DNA of 11,850 nt. Origin: JBBSHE01 sp038253325 (GTDB taxonomy: Bacteria; Actinomycetota; Actinomycetes; Propionibacteriales; Nocardioidaceae). A program made the position numbers and the translations under genes. The DNA lies in contig JBBSHE010000067.1 in the NCBI GenBank assembly GCA_038253325.1, positions 1-11,850 on the forward strand. The letters run 5' to 3'. Numbering within the stretch: position 1 is the first letter of the stretch; each line of letters opens with the position of its first letter. Shown piece after piece: positions 5,513-11,850 of this stretch. Below the pieces are notes generated by a model. It ran no database searches, was not told where the DNA came from, and worked only from the letters and a program-made list of their open reading frames with translations.

Positions 5513-6397
5513 ATGACCAGCGTCGGTTTCATCGGACTCGGGATCATGGGCGCGCCGATGGCGGAGAACCTCGTCAAGGCGGGATTCGACGTCGTCGGCT
5601 ACAACCGCAGCCCCGAACCGATCGAGCGGCTGGTCGCCGCCGGCGGTCGAGGGGCGGCGAGTGTCGCCGAGGCCGTCGACGGCGCCGACATCTTCGTCAC
5701 CATGGTGCCGGATTCGGCCGACGTCGAGAACGTCGTTCTTGGTGCCGACGGCGCCTACGCACACGCGAATGCGGATGCACTCCACATCGACATGAGTACG
5801 ATCCGGCCCGACGTCGCGACCCGGCTTGCCGACGCCGGTGGCGAGCATGACATCCGCGTCCTCGACGCGCCCGTCAGCGGTGGCGAGCAGGGCGCGATCG
5901 ACGCGACCTTGTCGATCATGGTCGGCGGAGACGCCGGTGACTTCGAGGATGCCAAGCCCGTTCTCGACGCCGTCGGCAAGACGGTCGTTCACGTCGGACC
6001 GGCCGGGTCCGGGCAGACCGTCAAGGCTGCGAACCAGCTGATCGTCGCCGGCACCATCGAGCTGGTCGCCGAGGCGATCGTGTTCCTCGAGGCGCACGGC
6101 GTCGACACCGAGGCGGCGGTCGAGGTGCTCGCCGGTGGCCTGGCGGGAAACGCCGTCCTCGAACGCAAGGCGCCGGCGATGCTGCGCCGGGACTTCAGTC
6201 CAGGATTCCGCGTCGACCTCCATCACAAGGACATGGGGATCGTCACGGCGGCAGCCCGCGAGAAGGGCGTCGTCATACCACTTGGGGCACTCGTCGCGGA
6301 GCTCATCGCCTCGCTCCGTGCGCAGGGCGACGGAGGTCTCGACCACTCCGCCCTGCTCAAGCTCGTCGACCAACTCTCCGGTACCAGCTCGGCCTGA
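5513..6397 (+). CDS. glxR: 2-hydroxy-3-oxopropionate (tartronate semialdehyde) reductase
   Basis: A 294-residue NAD(P)H-dependent enzyme of the beta-hydroxyacid dehydrogenase family, reducing tartronate semialdehyde to D-glycerate. The Rossmann motif is GFIGLGIMGAPMAENL (5-20). The substrate loop DAPVSGGEQGA is at 118-128, the catalytic-lysine helix GSGQTVKAANQ has Lys171 and Asn175, and the C-terminal helical domain has HHKDMG with Asp240. Length is standard. Asn31-Arg32 after the second strand (GYNRS) is typical of the NADPH-leaning members. ATG 5513 has AAGGA (5498-5502) 10 bp upstream. It lies 110 bp behind hyi and 21 bp before gcl, whose product is its substrate. The name is not to be confused with the Corynebacterium CRP-type regulator GlxR. 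Close relatives act on other beta-hydroxyacids; the context makes tartronate semialdehyde very likely. Confidence 0.92.
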   Translation: MTSVGFIGLGIMGAPMAENLVKAGFDVVGYNRSPEPIERLVAAGGRGAASVAEAVDGADIFVTMVPDSADVENVVLGADGAYAHANADALHIDMSTIRPDVATRLADAGGEHDIRVLDAPVSGGEQGAIDATLSIMVGGDAGDFEDAKPVLDAVGKTVVHVGPAGSGQTVKAANQLIVAGTIELVAEAIVFLEAHGVDTEAAVEVLAGGLAGNAVLERKAPAMLRRDFSPGFRVDLHHKDMGIVTAAAREKGVVIPLGALVAELIASLRAQGDGGLDHSALLKLVDQLSGTSSA

Positions 6398-6418
6398 CGG
6401 CCGGAAAGGAGCGCACCG

Positions 6419-8194
6419 ATGCCACGCATGACCGCCGCCGACGCCGCCGTCGCGATCTTGGAGAAGGAGGGCGCCGTCCACACCTTTGGCCTCCCCGGCG
6501 CCGCGATCAACCCGTTCTACGCCGCGATGCGGCGCCATGGCGGGATCTCGCACACGCTGGCACGCCACGTCGAAGGCGCGTCGCACATGGCCGACGGCTT
6601 CACCCGTGCCAAGGCCGGCAACATCGGGATCTGCATCGGTACGTCCGGTCCGGCCGGCACCGACATGATCACCGGTCTGTACTCGGCCTGGGGCGACTCC
6701 GTCCCGATCCTGTGCATCACCGGCCAGGCTCCCGTCGCCCGGTTGCACAAGGAGGACTTCCAGGCCGTCGACATCGCGTCGATCGCCGAGCCGGTCACCA
6801 AGCTGGCGATGACCGTGCTGGAGCCCGCACAGGTGCCGGGCGCCTTCCAGCAGGCGTTCCACCTGATGCGCTCGGGCCGTCCTGGGCCGGTCCTGCTCGA
6901 TCTCCCGATGGACGTGCAGAACACCGAGATCGACTTCGACCCCGACACGTACGCACCGCTCCCCGTCTACCGTCCGGTGGCGACGCGTGCCCAGGCGGAG
7001 AAGGCGATCGAGATGCTGTCGGCGTCGGACCGTCCGCTGCTGGTCGCCGGTGGCGGCATCGTCAACGCCGACGCGGCCGACCTGCTGGTCGAGCTCGCGG
7101 AGATCACCGGCGTGCCGGTGATCCCGACACTGATGGGATGGGGAACGATCCCCGACGACCACCCGCTGATGGCCGGCATGGCAGGCCTGCAGACCGCACA
7201 TCGATACGGCAACGCCACCATGCTCGCGTCGGACTTCGTCCTCGGGATCGGAAACCGCTGGGCCAATCGGCACACCGGCGGGCTCGACGTCTACCGCGGC
7301 GACCGGACGTTCGTGCACGTTGACATCGAGCCGACCCAGATCGGCCGGGTGTTCCCTCCGGACTACGCGATCGTCTCCGACGCGAAGGCCGCGCTCGAGA
7401 TGTTCGTCGAGGTCGCCCGCGAGCGCCGCGACGCCGGGACCTTGCCGGACCGTACGGTCTGGGGAGAGTCGTGTCGCGAGCGCAGACGGACGATGCAGCG
7501 ACGTACCCACTTCGACGACATCCCGATCAAGCCGCAACGGGTGTACGAGGAGATGAACCGGGCGTTCGGCCCCGACACCAGGTATGTCAGCACGATCGGG
7601 CTGTCGCAGATCGCCGGGGCACAGTTCCTCCATGTCTACCGGCCCCGGCACTGGATCAACTGTGGGCAGGCCGGACCGCTCGGATGGACGATCCCGGCGA
7701 CACTGGGGGTCTGCGTCGCCGAACCCGATGCGACTGTGGTCGCGCTCTCGGGCGACTACGACTTCCAGTTCATGGTCGAGGAGCTCGCCGTTGGTGCGCA
7801 GTTCGAGCTGCCGTACATCCAGGTCGTGGTCAACAACGCGTACCTCGGACTGATCCGGCAGGCGCAGCGTGCGTTCGACATGGACTACTGCGTGCAGCTC
7901 GCGTTCGACAACGTTAACGTTCACGACGCCGGCGGATATGGAGTCGACCATGTCAAGGTCGCCGAGGGACTCGGCTGCAAGGCCATCCGGGTCCTCGAGC
8001 CCGACCAGATCCTGCCGGCGTTCGAGCAGGCGAAGAAGCTGATGGTTGAGTTCCGGGTGCCTGTCGTCGTCGAGATCATCCTCGAGCGGGTGACCAACGT
8101 CTCGATGGGCGTCGAGATCGACGGCGTGGTCGAGTTCGAGGACCTTGCCATCTCCGGCGCGGACGCGCCCACCGCAGTCTCCATGCTCGACTGA
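6419..8194 (+). CDS. gcl: Glyoxylate carboligase (tartronate-semialdehyde synthase)
   Basis: A 591-residue thiamine-diphosphate enzyme that joins two glyoxylates into tartronate semialdehyde with release of CO2. The N-terminal PYR domain contains LARHVEGASHMADGF, with Val51 where nearly all ThDP enzymes have an activating Glu. This substitution, at the same residue number as in E. coli Gcl, is the known signature that separates Gcl from acetolactate synthase. The central domain (about 190-340) has a nucleotide-type fold as in acetohydroxyacid synthases. The C-terminal PP domain has SGDYDFQF (444-451) and NNAYLG (472-477), the Mg/ThDP motif. Length matches the family (about 590). ATG 6419 follows AAAGGAG (6405-6411) at 7 bp, the best Shine-Dalgarno of the operon, suggesting high expression. 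It is followed 9 bp later by glxK. Confidence 0.96.
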   Translation: MPRMTAADAAVAILEKEGAVHTFGLPGAAINPFYAAMRRHGGISHTLARHVEGASHMADGFTRAKAGNIGICIGTSGPAGTDMITGLYSAWGDSVPILCITGQAPVARLHKEDFQAVDIASIAEPVTKLAMTVLEPAQVPGAFQQAFHLMRSGRPGPVLLDLPMDVQNTEIDFDPDTYAPLPVYRPVATRAQAEKAIEMLSASDRPLLVAGGGIVNADAADLLVELAEITGVPVIPTLMGWGTIPDDHPLMAGMAGLQTAHRYGNATMLASDFVLGIGNRWANRHTGGLDVYRGDRTFVHVDIEPTQIGRVFPPDYAIVSDAKAALEMFVEVARERRDAGTLPDRTVWGESCRERRRTMQRRTHFDDIPIKPQRVYEEMNRAFGPDTRYVSTIGLSQIAGAQFLHVYRPRHWINCGQAGPLGWTIPATLGVCVAEPDATVVALSGDYDFQFMVEELAVGAQFELPYIQVVVNNAYLGLIRQAQRAFDMDYCVQLAFDNVNVHDAGGYGVDHVKVAEGLGCKAIRVLEPDQILPAFEQAKKLMVEFRVPVVVEIILERVTNVSMGVEIDGVVEFEDLAISGADAPTAVSMLD

Positions 8195-8203
8195 CCCAAG
8201 ACC

Positions 8204-9325
8204 GTGTCTCCCCGCGTCGTCGTCGCGCCCGACAAGTTCAAGGGCTCGCTGTCGGCCGGTGCCGTCGCGGTGGCGGTGGCTGCCGGGCTGCGGCGGGCCC
8301 GTCCGGCCGTCGCGGTGACGGAGCTCCCGGTCGCCGACGGTGGAGACGGAACGGTCGACGCGGTCTGCGCAGCAGGGTTCGACCGCGTCGAGGTCAGCGC
8401 GACCGGACCGACCGGGTCCCCGGTCCGCGCGGCGTACGCACTGCGCGGTGCAACCGCCGTGGTCGAGCTGGCGGCCGTGGTCGGCATCGAGCGGCTGCCC
8501 GGCGGTACTCCGGATCCGCTCGGCGCGACCACGTACGGGCTCGGCACGGTGATCCGGCACGCACTCGACGCCGGCGTCGAACGGATCGTGATCGGGGTGG
8601 GTGGCAGCGCGTCGACCGACGGCGGCGTGGGGATGCTTCAGGCACTCGGTTTCCGGTTTCTGGACTCTGCCGGTGCCGAGCTCGCGCCCGGCGGCGGATC
8701 CTTGTCGGAGTTGGCCAGGGTCGACCCCTCGGGTTGCGATCCGCGTCTGGAGGCGGTGGCGATCACGATCGCGAGTGACGTCGACAACCCGCTGTGCGGG
8801 CCGACCGGTGCTGCCGCGGTCTACGGACCACAGAAGGGCGCCTCCCCGCAGGACGTCACCCGGCTCGCCGCCGGTCTCGAGCGGCTGGCCAAGGCGACCC
8901 GGTCGGCCGGGTTTCCCGACGTCACGGAGCTGCCGGGGGCCGGTGCCGCGGGCGGGGCCGGTTTCGGGGCGATGGCGTACCTCGGCGCCGACGTCGAGTC
9001 AGGCATCGAGCTGGTCCTCGACCTGGTCGGCTTCGACACGGCCGTCGCGAAGGCGGACCTCGTCGTCACCGGCGAGGGATCCCTCGACGAGCAGAGCCTG
9101 CACGGCAAGGTACCCGTCGGGGTGGCTCGGGTCGCCGCGCAGCATCGCGTGCCGACAGTCGCCGTCGCGGGGCGATGTCTGCTCAGTGTCGGCCAGCTGA
9201 ACCGTGCCGGCATCGAGGCGGCGTACCCGTTGTCCGCCGTCGAGCCCGAACAGGCGCGCAGCATGCGCCACGCGGCGGCCCTGCTGGAACGGGTCGCCCA
9301 TCGGATCGGTGAGCAATGGCTCTGA
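8204..9325 (+). CDS. glxK: Glycerate kinase (GlxK/GarK family)
   Basis: A 373-residue enzyme that phosphorylates D-glycerate with ATP; characterised members of this family (GarK/GlxK type) give 2-phosphoglycerate, feeding lower glycolysis. Family motifs are RVVVAPDKFKGSLSA (4-18), PVADGGDGTVDA (42-53), GVGGSASTDGGVGMLQALG (131-149), SDVDNPLCGPTGAA (191-204), YGPQKGA (207-213) and VVTGEGSLDEQSLHGK (287-302). Length is normal. The start chosen is GTG 8204, which gives the usual MxxRVVVAPD beginning; it has no clear Shine-Dalgarno and lies 9 bp after the gcl stop, so translational coupling to gcl is likely. Its end overlaps allB by 10 bp. This is the exit step that makes the upstream glyoxylate enzymes useful for carbon. 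Confidence 0.94.
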   Translation: MSPRVVVAPDKFKGSLSAGAVAVAVAAGLRRARPAVAVTELPVADGGDGTVDAVCAAGFDRVEVSATGPTGSPVRAAYALRGATAVVELAAVVGIERLPGGTPDPLGATTYGLGTVIRHALDAGVERIVIGVGGSASTDGGVGMLQALGFRFLDSAGAELAPGGGSLSELARVDPSGCDPRLEAVAITIASDVDNPLCGPTGAAAVYGPQKGASPQDVTRLAAGLERLAKATRSAGFPDVTELPGAGAAGGAGFGAMAYLGADVESGIELVLDLVGFDTAVAKADLVVTGEGSLDEQSLHGKVPVGVARVAAQHRVPTVAVAGRCLLSVGQLNRAGIEAAYPLSAVEPEQARSMRHAAALLERVAHRIGEQWL

Positions 9326-10668
9326 CCGAGTTCGATCTCGTCGTACGCACGGCGCGTGCCGTGACCGACGAACGGAACGGCCCGATCAGCGTCGGGATCC
9401 GCGCCGGACGGATAGCCGAGCTCGGACCGTACGACGCCGGTTGGTCCGCCGCCAGGGTCGTAGAGCTGGCGGCCGACGAGGTGCTGCTTCCCGGTCTCGT
9501 CGACACGCACGTGCATGTGAACGAGCCAGGGCGTACGCACTGGGAGGGGTTCGATACCGCTACCCGCGCCGCGGCCGCCGGCGGCGTCACCACGCTCATC
9601 GACATGCCGCTGAACTCGATCCCGCCGACCGTTGACGTCGACGCGCTCGCTACGAAACGGGCGGCGGCTGGCGGCCGGTGCCATGTGGACGTCGGGTTCT
9701 GGGGCGGCGCGGTTCCGTCCAACATCGGACGGCTCCGGGTCCTGCACGACGCCGGCGTCTTCGGGTTCAAGTCGTTCCTGCTCCCATCGGGTGTCGACGA
9801 GTTCCCGCCGCTCGACGTCGGCGAGCTCGACGCGGCGTCGGGCGAGGTCGCGACATTCGACGGGATTCTCATCGTCCATGCCGAGGACGCCCGCACCGTC
9901 GCCGAGGCACCGCACCGCCCCGGGTCGCGCTACGCCGACTTCCTTCGCTCGCGCCCGCATCAGGCCGAGGACATCGCGATCGCGAACGTGATCGCGTCCG
10001 CGGCCAGGCACCGCGCCCGCGCCCACGTGCTGCACCTGTCCAGCGCGGCGGCGGTCCCGGCGATCGCAGCCGCCCGGGAGGCCGGCGTACGACTCACGGT
10101 CGAGACCTGTCCCCACTACCTGACGCTCGCTGCCGACGACATTGCCGATGGGCAGACGGTGTTCAAGTGCTGTCCCCCGATTCGCGACCAGGCGAATAGT
10201 GACCGGCTCTGGGGGGCCTTGGCGACGGGCGTCGTCGACTGCGTCGTCTCCGACCACTCACCGTCGCCGCCGGAGCTCAAAAACATCGAGAGCGGCGACT
10301 TCGCGGCGGCCTGGGGCGGGGTGTCGTCGCTCCAGCTCGGACTCGCCGTCGTCTGGACCGAGGCGCGTCGTCGTGGCCACGGTCTCGCAGAGGTCGTACG
10401 TTGGATGGCGACCCGGCCGGCCGAGGTGGCGAGAGTTTCCGGCAAGGGCAGGATTGCACCGGGGTACGCCGCGGACCTCGTCGTGTTCGCCCCCGACGAA
10501 GCGTTCGTCGTAGACCCGGCACGTCTGCACCACCGGCATCCGTTGACGCCGTACACCGGCCGGGAGCTCACCGGCGTCGTCCGCACCACGTATCTGCGGG
10601 GGAGACCGATCACCGGCAACCAGCCGGCTGGACAGCTGCTCCGTCGACTAGGAGACCCAGATGCCTGA
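9316..10668 (+). CDS. allB: Allantoinase
   Basis: A 450-residue amidohydrolase that hydrolyses the hydantoin ring of allantoin to allantoate. The binuclear-metal set of the cyclic amidohydrolase family is present: DTHVHVNEPGRTHWEGF with His65 and His67, GFKSFL with Lys152 (the carboxylated bridging lysine), IVHAE with His188, AHVLHLSSA with His240, and SDHSP with Asp313. NEPGRTHWEGF and FKCCPPIR (283-290) are features of allantoinases rather than of dihydroorotases or dihydropyrimidinases. ATG 9316 lies inside the end of glxK, with GGTGAG (9307-9312) upstream, and the stop overlaps alc by 8 bp, so glxK, allB and alc are translated together. Joining ring opening to glycerate kinase in one transcript means allantoin use and glyoxylate disposal are made in step. 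Confidence 0.95.
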   Translation: MALTEFDLVVRTARAVTDERNGPISVGIRAGRIAELGPYDAGWSAARVVELAADEVLLPGLVDTHVHVNEPGRTHWEGFDTATRAAAAGGVTTLIDMPLNSIPPTVDVDALATKRAAAGGRCHVDVGFWGGAVPSNIGRLRVLHDAGVFGFKSFLLPSGVDEFPPLDVGELDAASGEVATFDGILIVHAEDARTVAEAPHRPGSRYADFLRSRPHQAEDIAIANVIASAARHRARAHVLHLSSAAAVPAIAAAREAGVRLTVETCPHYLTLAADDIADGQTVFKCCPPIRDQANSDRLWGALATGVVDCVVSDHSPSPPELKNIESGDFAAAWGGVSSLQLGLAVVWTEARRRGHGLAEVVRWMATRPAEVARVSGKGRIAPGYAADLVVFAPDEAFVVDPARLHHRHPLTPYTGRELTGVVRTTYLRGRPITGNQPAGQLLRRLGDPDA

Positions 10669-11710
10669 CTTCACCGACTTCCCGGACCTCGCCGCGCGCG
10701 AGCTCGGCGGCAGCGTCGTCGCCGCCAACGACGAGCTGTTCGCCGAGCGGGAGAACCTGATCAAGTCCGAGCCGTCCACGCATGCCGTGGACGACTTCGG
10801 GCACAAGGGCAAGGTGTACGACGGGTGGGAGACTCGCCGGCGTCGTGAGCCGGGGCACGACTGGGCGATCGTGCGGCTGGGCGCACCGGGGATCGTCCAC
10901 GGGGTCATCGTCGACACTGCTCACTTCACCGGTAACTACCCCCCGCACGTCTCTGTCGAGGCGACGTCCGCCGAGGGCTACCCGAGCCCAGAGCAGCTCG
11001 ATGCCGCGACCTGGGAGACGCTCGTTGCGAAGACCCGTGCGTTCGGCGACACCGTTAACCGGTACCAGGTGGCCGACGGCCGTCGTTGGACCCATCTACG
11101 GCTGTCGATCTACCCCGACGGCGGAGTCGCGCGGTTCCGTGTTCACGGCGAGGTGGTCCCAGACCCCCGGTTCATGGAGGGGACCGTCGACCTGGCGGCG
11201 GCGGAGATCGGCGGGCGGCTGGCCGCCACGTCCGACGCCTTCTATTCGTCGCCGGCGAACCTGATCAAGCCGGGCCGTGCCCGCATCATGGGCGAGGGCT
11301 GGGAGAACGCTCGGCGCCGCGACGGGGGCAACGACTTCGCCACGTTCCGGTTGGCGGCTCCCGGCGTCATCCGGCACATCGAGGTCGACACGTCGTACTT
11401 CGTCGGAAATGCCCCCGGCTGGGTCGAGGTAAGCGCGGTGGACGAGCGTGACACGGACATCCGTGAGCCGGCCGGGTGGCACGTCGTCATTGCGAAGACG
11501 GCGGTCCAGCCCGACACTCGCCATCGGTTTCGAGTCGGAGGAGCCGACGCCGCGACCCACGTACGGCTCGACGTCTACCCTGACGGCGGCCTGGCGAGGT
11601 TCCGCGTACACGGCGAGCTGGATGCCTCGGCACTCGCGGAGCTCCGACGTCGGTGGTGGGCCACCCTGCCCGCCGAGCACCGGGCGAGCATCCCGGACGA
11701 GTCGCCGTGA
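10661..11710 (+). CDS. alc: Allantoicase
   Basis: A 349-residue enzyme that splits allantoate into (S)-ureidoglycolate and urea. It consists of two allantoicase repeats, each a jelly-roll beta-sandwich, at about 6-166 and 174-321. Matching pieces are NLIKSEP / NLIKPGR (32-38 and 200-206), YDGWETRRRR...DWAIVRLG / GEGWENARRR...DFATFRLA (53-74 and 211-232), VDTAHFTGN / VDTSYFVGN (84-92 and 242-250) and YPDGGVARFRVHGE / YPDGGLARFRVHGE (151-164 and 306-319). Length matches bacterial allantoicases. The start ATG 10661 has AGGAGA (10650-10655) 5 bp upstream and overlaps the end of allB. Presence of allantoicase rather than allantoate amidohydrolase means urea, not ammonia, is released at this step. 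It is the last gene of the run; no clear terminator hairpin follows. Confidence 0.96.
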   Translation: MPDFTDFPDLAARELGGSVVAANDELFAERENLIKSEPSTHAVDDFGHKGKVYDGWETRRRREPGHDWAIVRLGAPGIVHGVIVDTAHFTGNYPPHVSVEATSAEGYPSPEQLDAATWETLVAKTRAFGDTVNRYQVADGRRWTHLRLSIYPDGGVARFRVHGEVVPDPRFMEGTVDLAAAEIGGRLAATSDAFYSSPANLIKPGRARIMGEGWENARRRDGGNDFATFRLAAPGVIRHIEVDTSYFVGNAPGWVEVSAVDERDTDIREPAGWHVVIAKTAVQPDTRHRFRVGGADAATHVRLDVYPDGGLARFRVHGELDASALAELRRRWWATLPAEHRASIPDESP

Positions 11711-11778
11711 GGTCACCAGGACCAAGGCCTGTGGACAACTCCTGAGGTCGGCAGCCGATCTGCGGCACCCTGGGCGGC

Positions 11779-11850
11779 ATGTCCGCTCACCGTTCGGCTC
11801 GTCGCACCAGGCCGGTCCAGACATGGGCATTGGTGGCGATGTCGGTCGCG
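11779..11850 (+). CDS. Start of an unidentified gene, possibly with a signal or membrane N-terminus (cut by window end)
   Basis: The frame from ATG 11779 stays open to the window edge and reads MSAHRSARRTRPVQTWALVA and then MSVA. Five arginines in the first 12 residues followed by a hydrophobic stretch resemble the beginning of a signal peptide or a first membrane helix. There is no clear Shine-Dalgarno sequence upstream. The 68 bp between alc and this ATG hold no convincing hairpin. Only 24 codons are visible, so neither the function nor even the start is certain. Confidence 0.33.
   Translation, partial: MSAHRSARRTRPVQTWALVAMSVA

Noticed and set aside
5502..5516. A five-codon mini-ORF (ATG GCT ACG AGA TGA) whose stop overlaps the glxR start
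   Set aside because: It could couple translation to glxR, but it is too short to distinguish from chance, and the AAGGA before it serves glxR equally well.
5420..8560. A 1046-codon open frame on the minus strand, opposite glxR, gcl and the start of glxK
   Set aside because: It runs antisense to three clearly recognisable enzymes. Its translation is rich in Asp, Arg, Val and His without any domain, as expected for the complement of GC-rich codons.
8821..10257. A 478-codon minus-strand open frame opposite glxK and allB
   Set aside because: It is a composition shadow of two well-supported genes, with no family resemblance and no ribosome binding site.
11730..11738. TGTGGACAA, the complement of an actinobacterial-type DnaA box (TTGTCCACA)
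   Set aside because: It is a single isolated copy with no cluster of boxes or AT-rich unwinding region, so there is no support for an origin. Isolated matches are expected by chance.
1..11850. Search for tRNA, rRNA, CRISPR arrays, transposases, integrases and riboswitches
   Set aside because: Nothing resembling these was seen. The gaps between genes are short and are explained by the hairpins, repeats and promoter regions listed.

Overview
The window is a high-GC stretch of chromosome that reads like an actinobacterium. GTG starts, C/G-ending codons and the sequence style of the xanthine dehydrogenase, the DUF6986 protein and the allantoicase all fit; a genus cannot be fixed from this alone. 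It holds most of a purine (xanthine, allantoin, glyoxylate) catabolism locus. All genes are intact except the first and last, which are cut by the window edges. No gap between genes exceeds about 265 bases, and I see no tRNA, rRNA, CRISPR array or insertion sequence.

Layout. (1) 1-1983, + strand: 3' part of the molybdenum subunit of xanthine dehydrogenase. (2) 1984-2107: a spacer packed with related palindromes that fold into strong hairpins, between two convergent genes. (3) 2108-2866, - strand: an IclR-family regulator resembling AllR. (4) 2867-3003: a divergent promoter region. (5) 3004-4317, + strand: a DUF6986 protein with a CitE/HpcH-like aldolase barrel. (6) 4318-4580: an 18-bp tandem repeat over the stop codon, more hairpins of the same palindrome family, then a good sigma70-type promoter whose -10 box lies inside an inverted repeat. 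(7) 4581-11710, + strand: a tight six-gene run, hyi, glxR, gcl, glxK, allB and alc. The last three junctions are a 9-bp gap, a 10-bp overlap and an 8-bp overlap. (8) From 11779: probable start of another gene with a charged, then hydrophobic, N-terminus.

How the genes fit together. Xanthine dehydrogenase makes urate, which enzymes outside the window would convert to allantoin. Allantoinase (AllB) opens allantoin to allantoate, and allantoicase (Alc) splits allantoate to ureidoglycolate and urea. A ureidoglycolate lyase, needed to release glyoxylate, is not recognisable here. Gcl condenses two glyoxylates to tartronate semialdehyde plus CO2, GlxR reduces that to D-glycerate (Hyi interconverts tartronate semialdehyde and hydroxypyruvate), and GlxK phosphorylates glycerate into glycolysis. 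The IclR regulator probably senses a pathway intermediate such as glyoxylate or allantoin.

The least understood parts are the DUF6986 enzyme, which sits where a malate synthase or another glyoxylate-handling enzyme might be expected, and the palindrome family, six related 16-bp units shared by two separate spacers.
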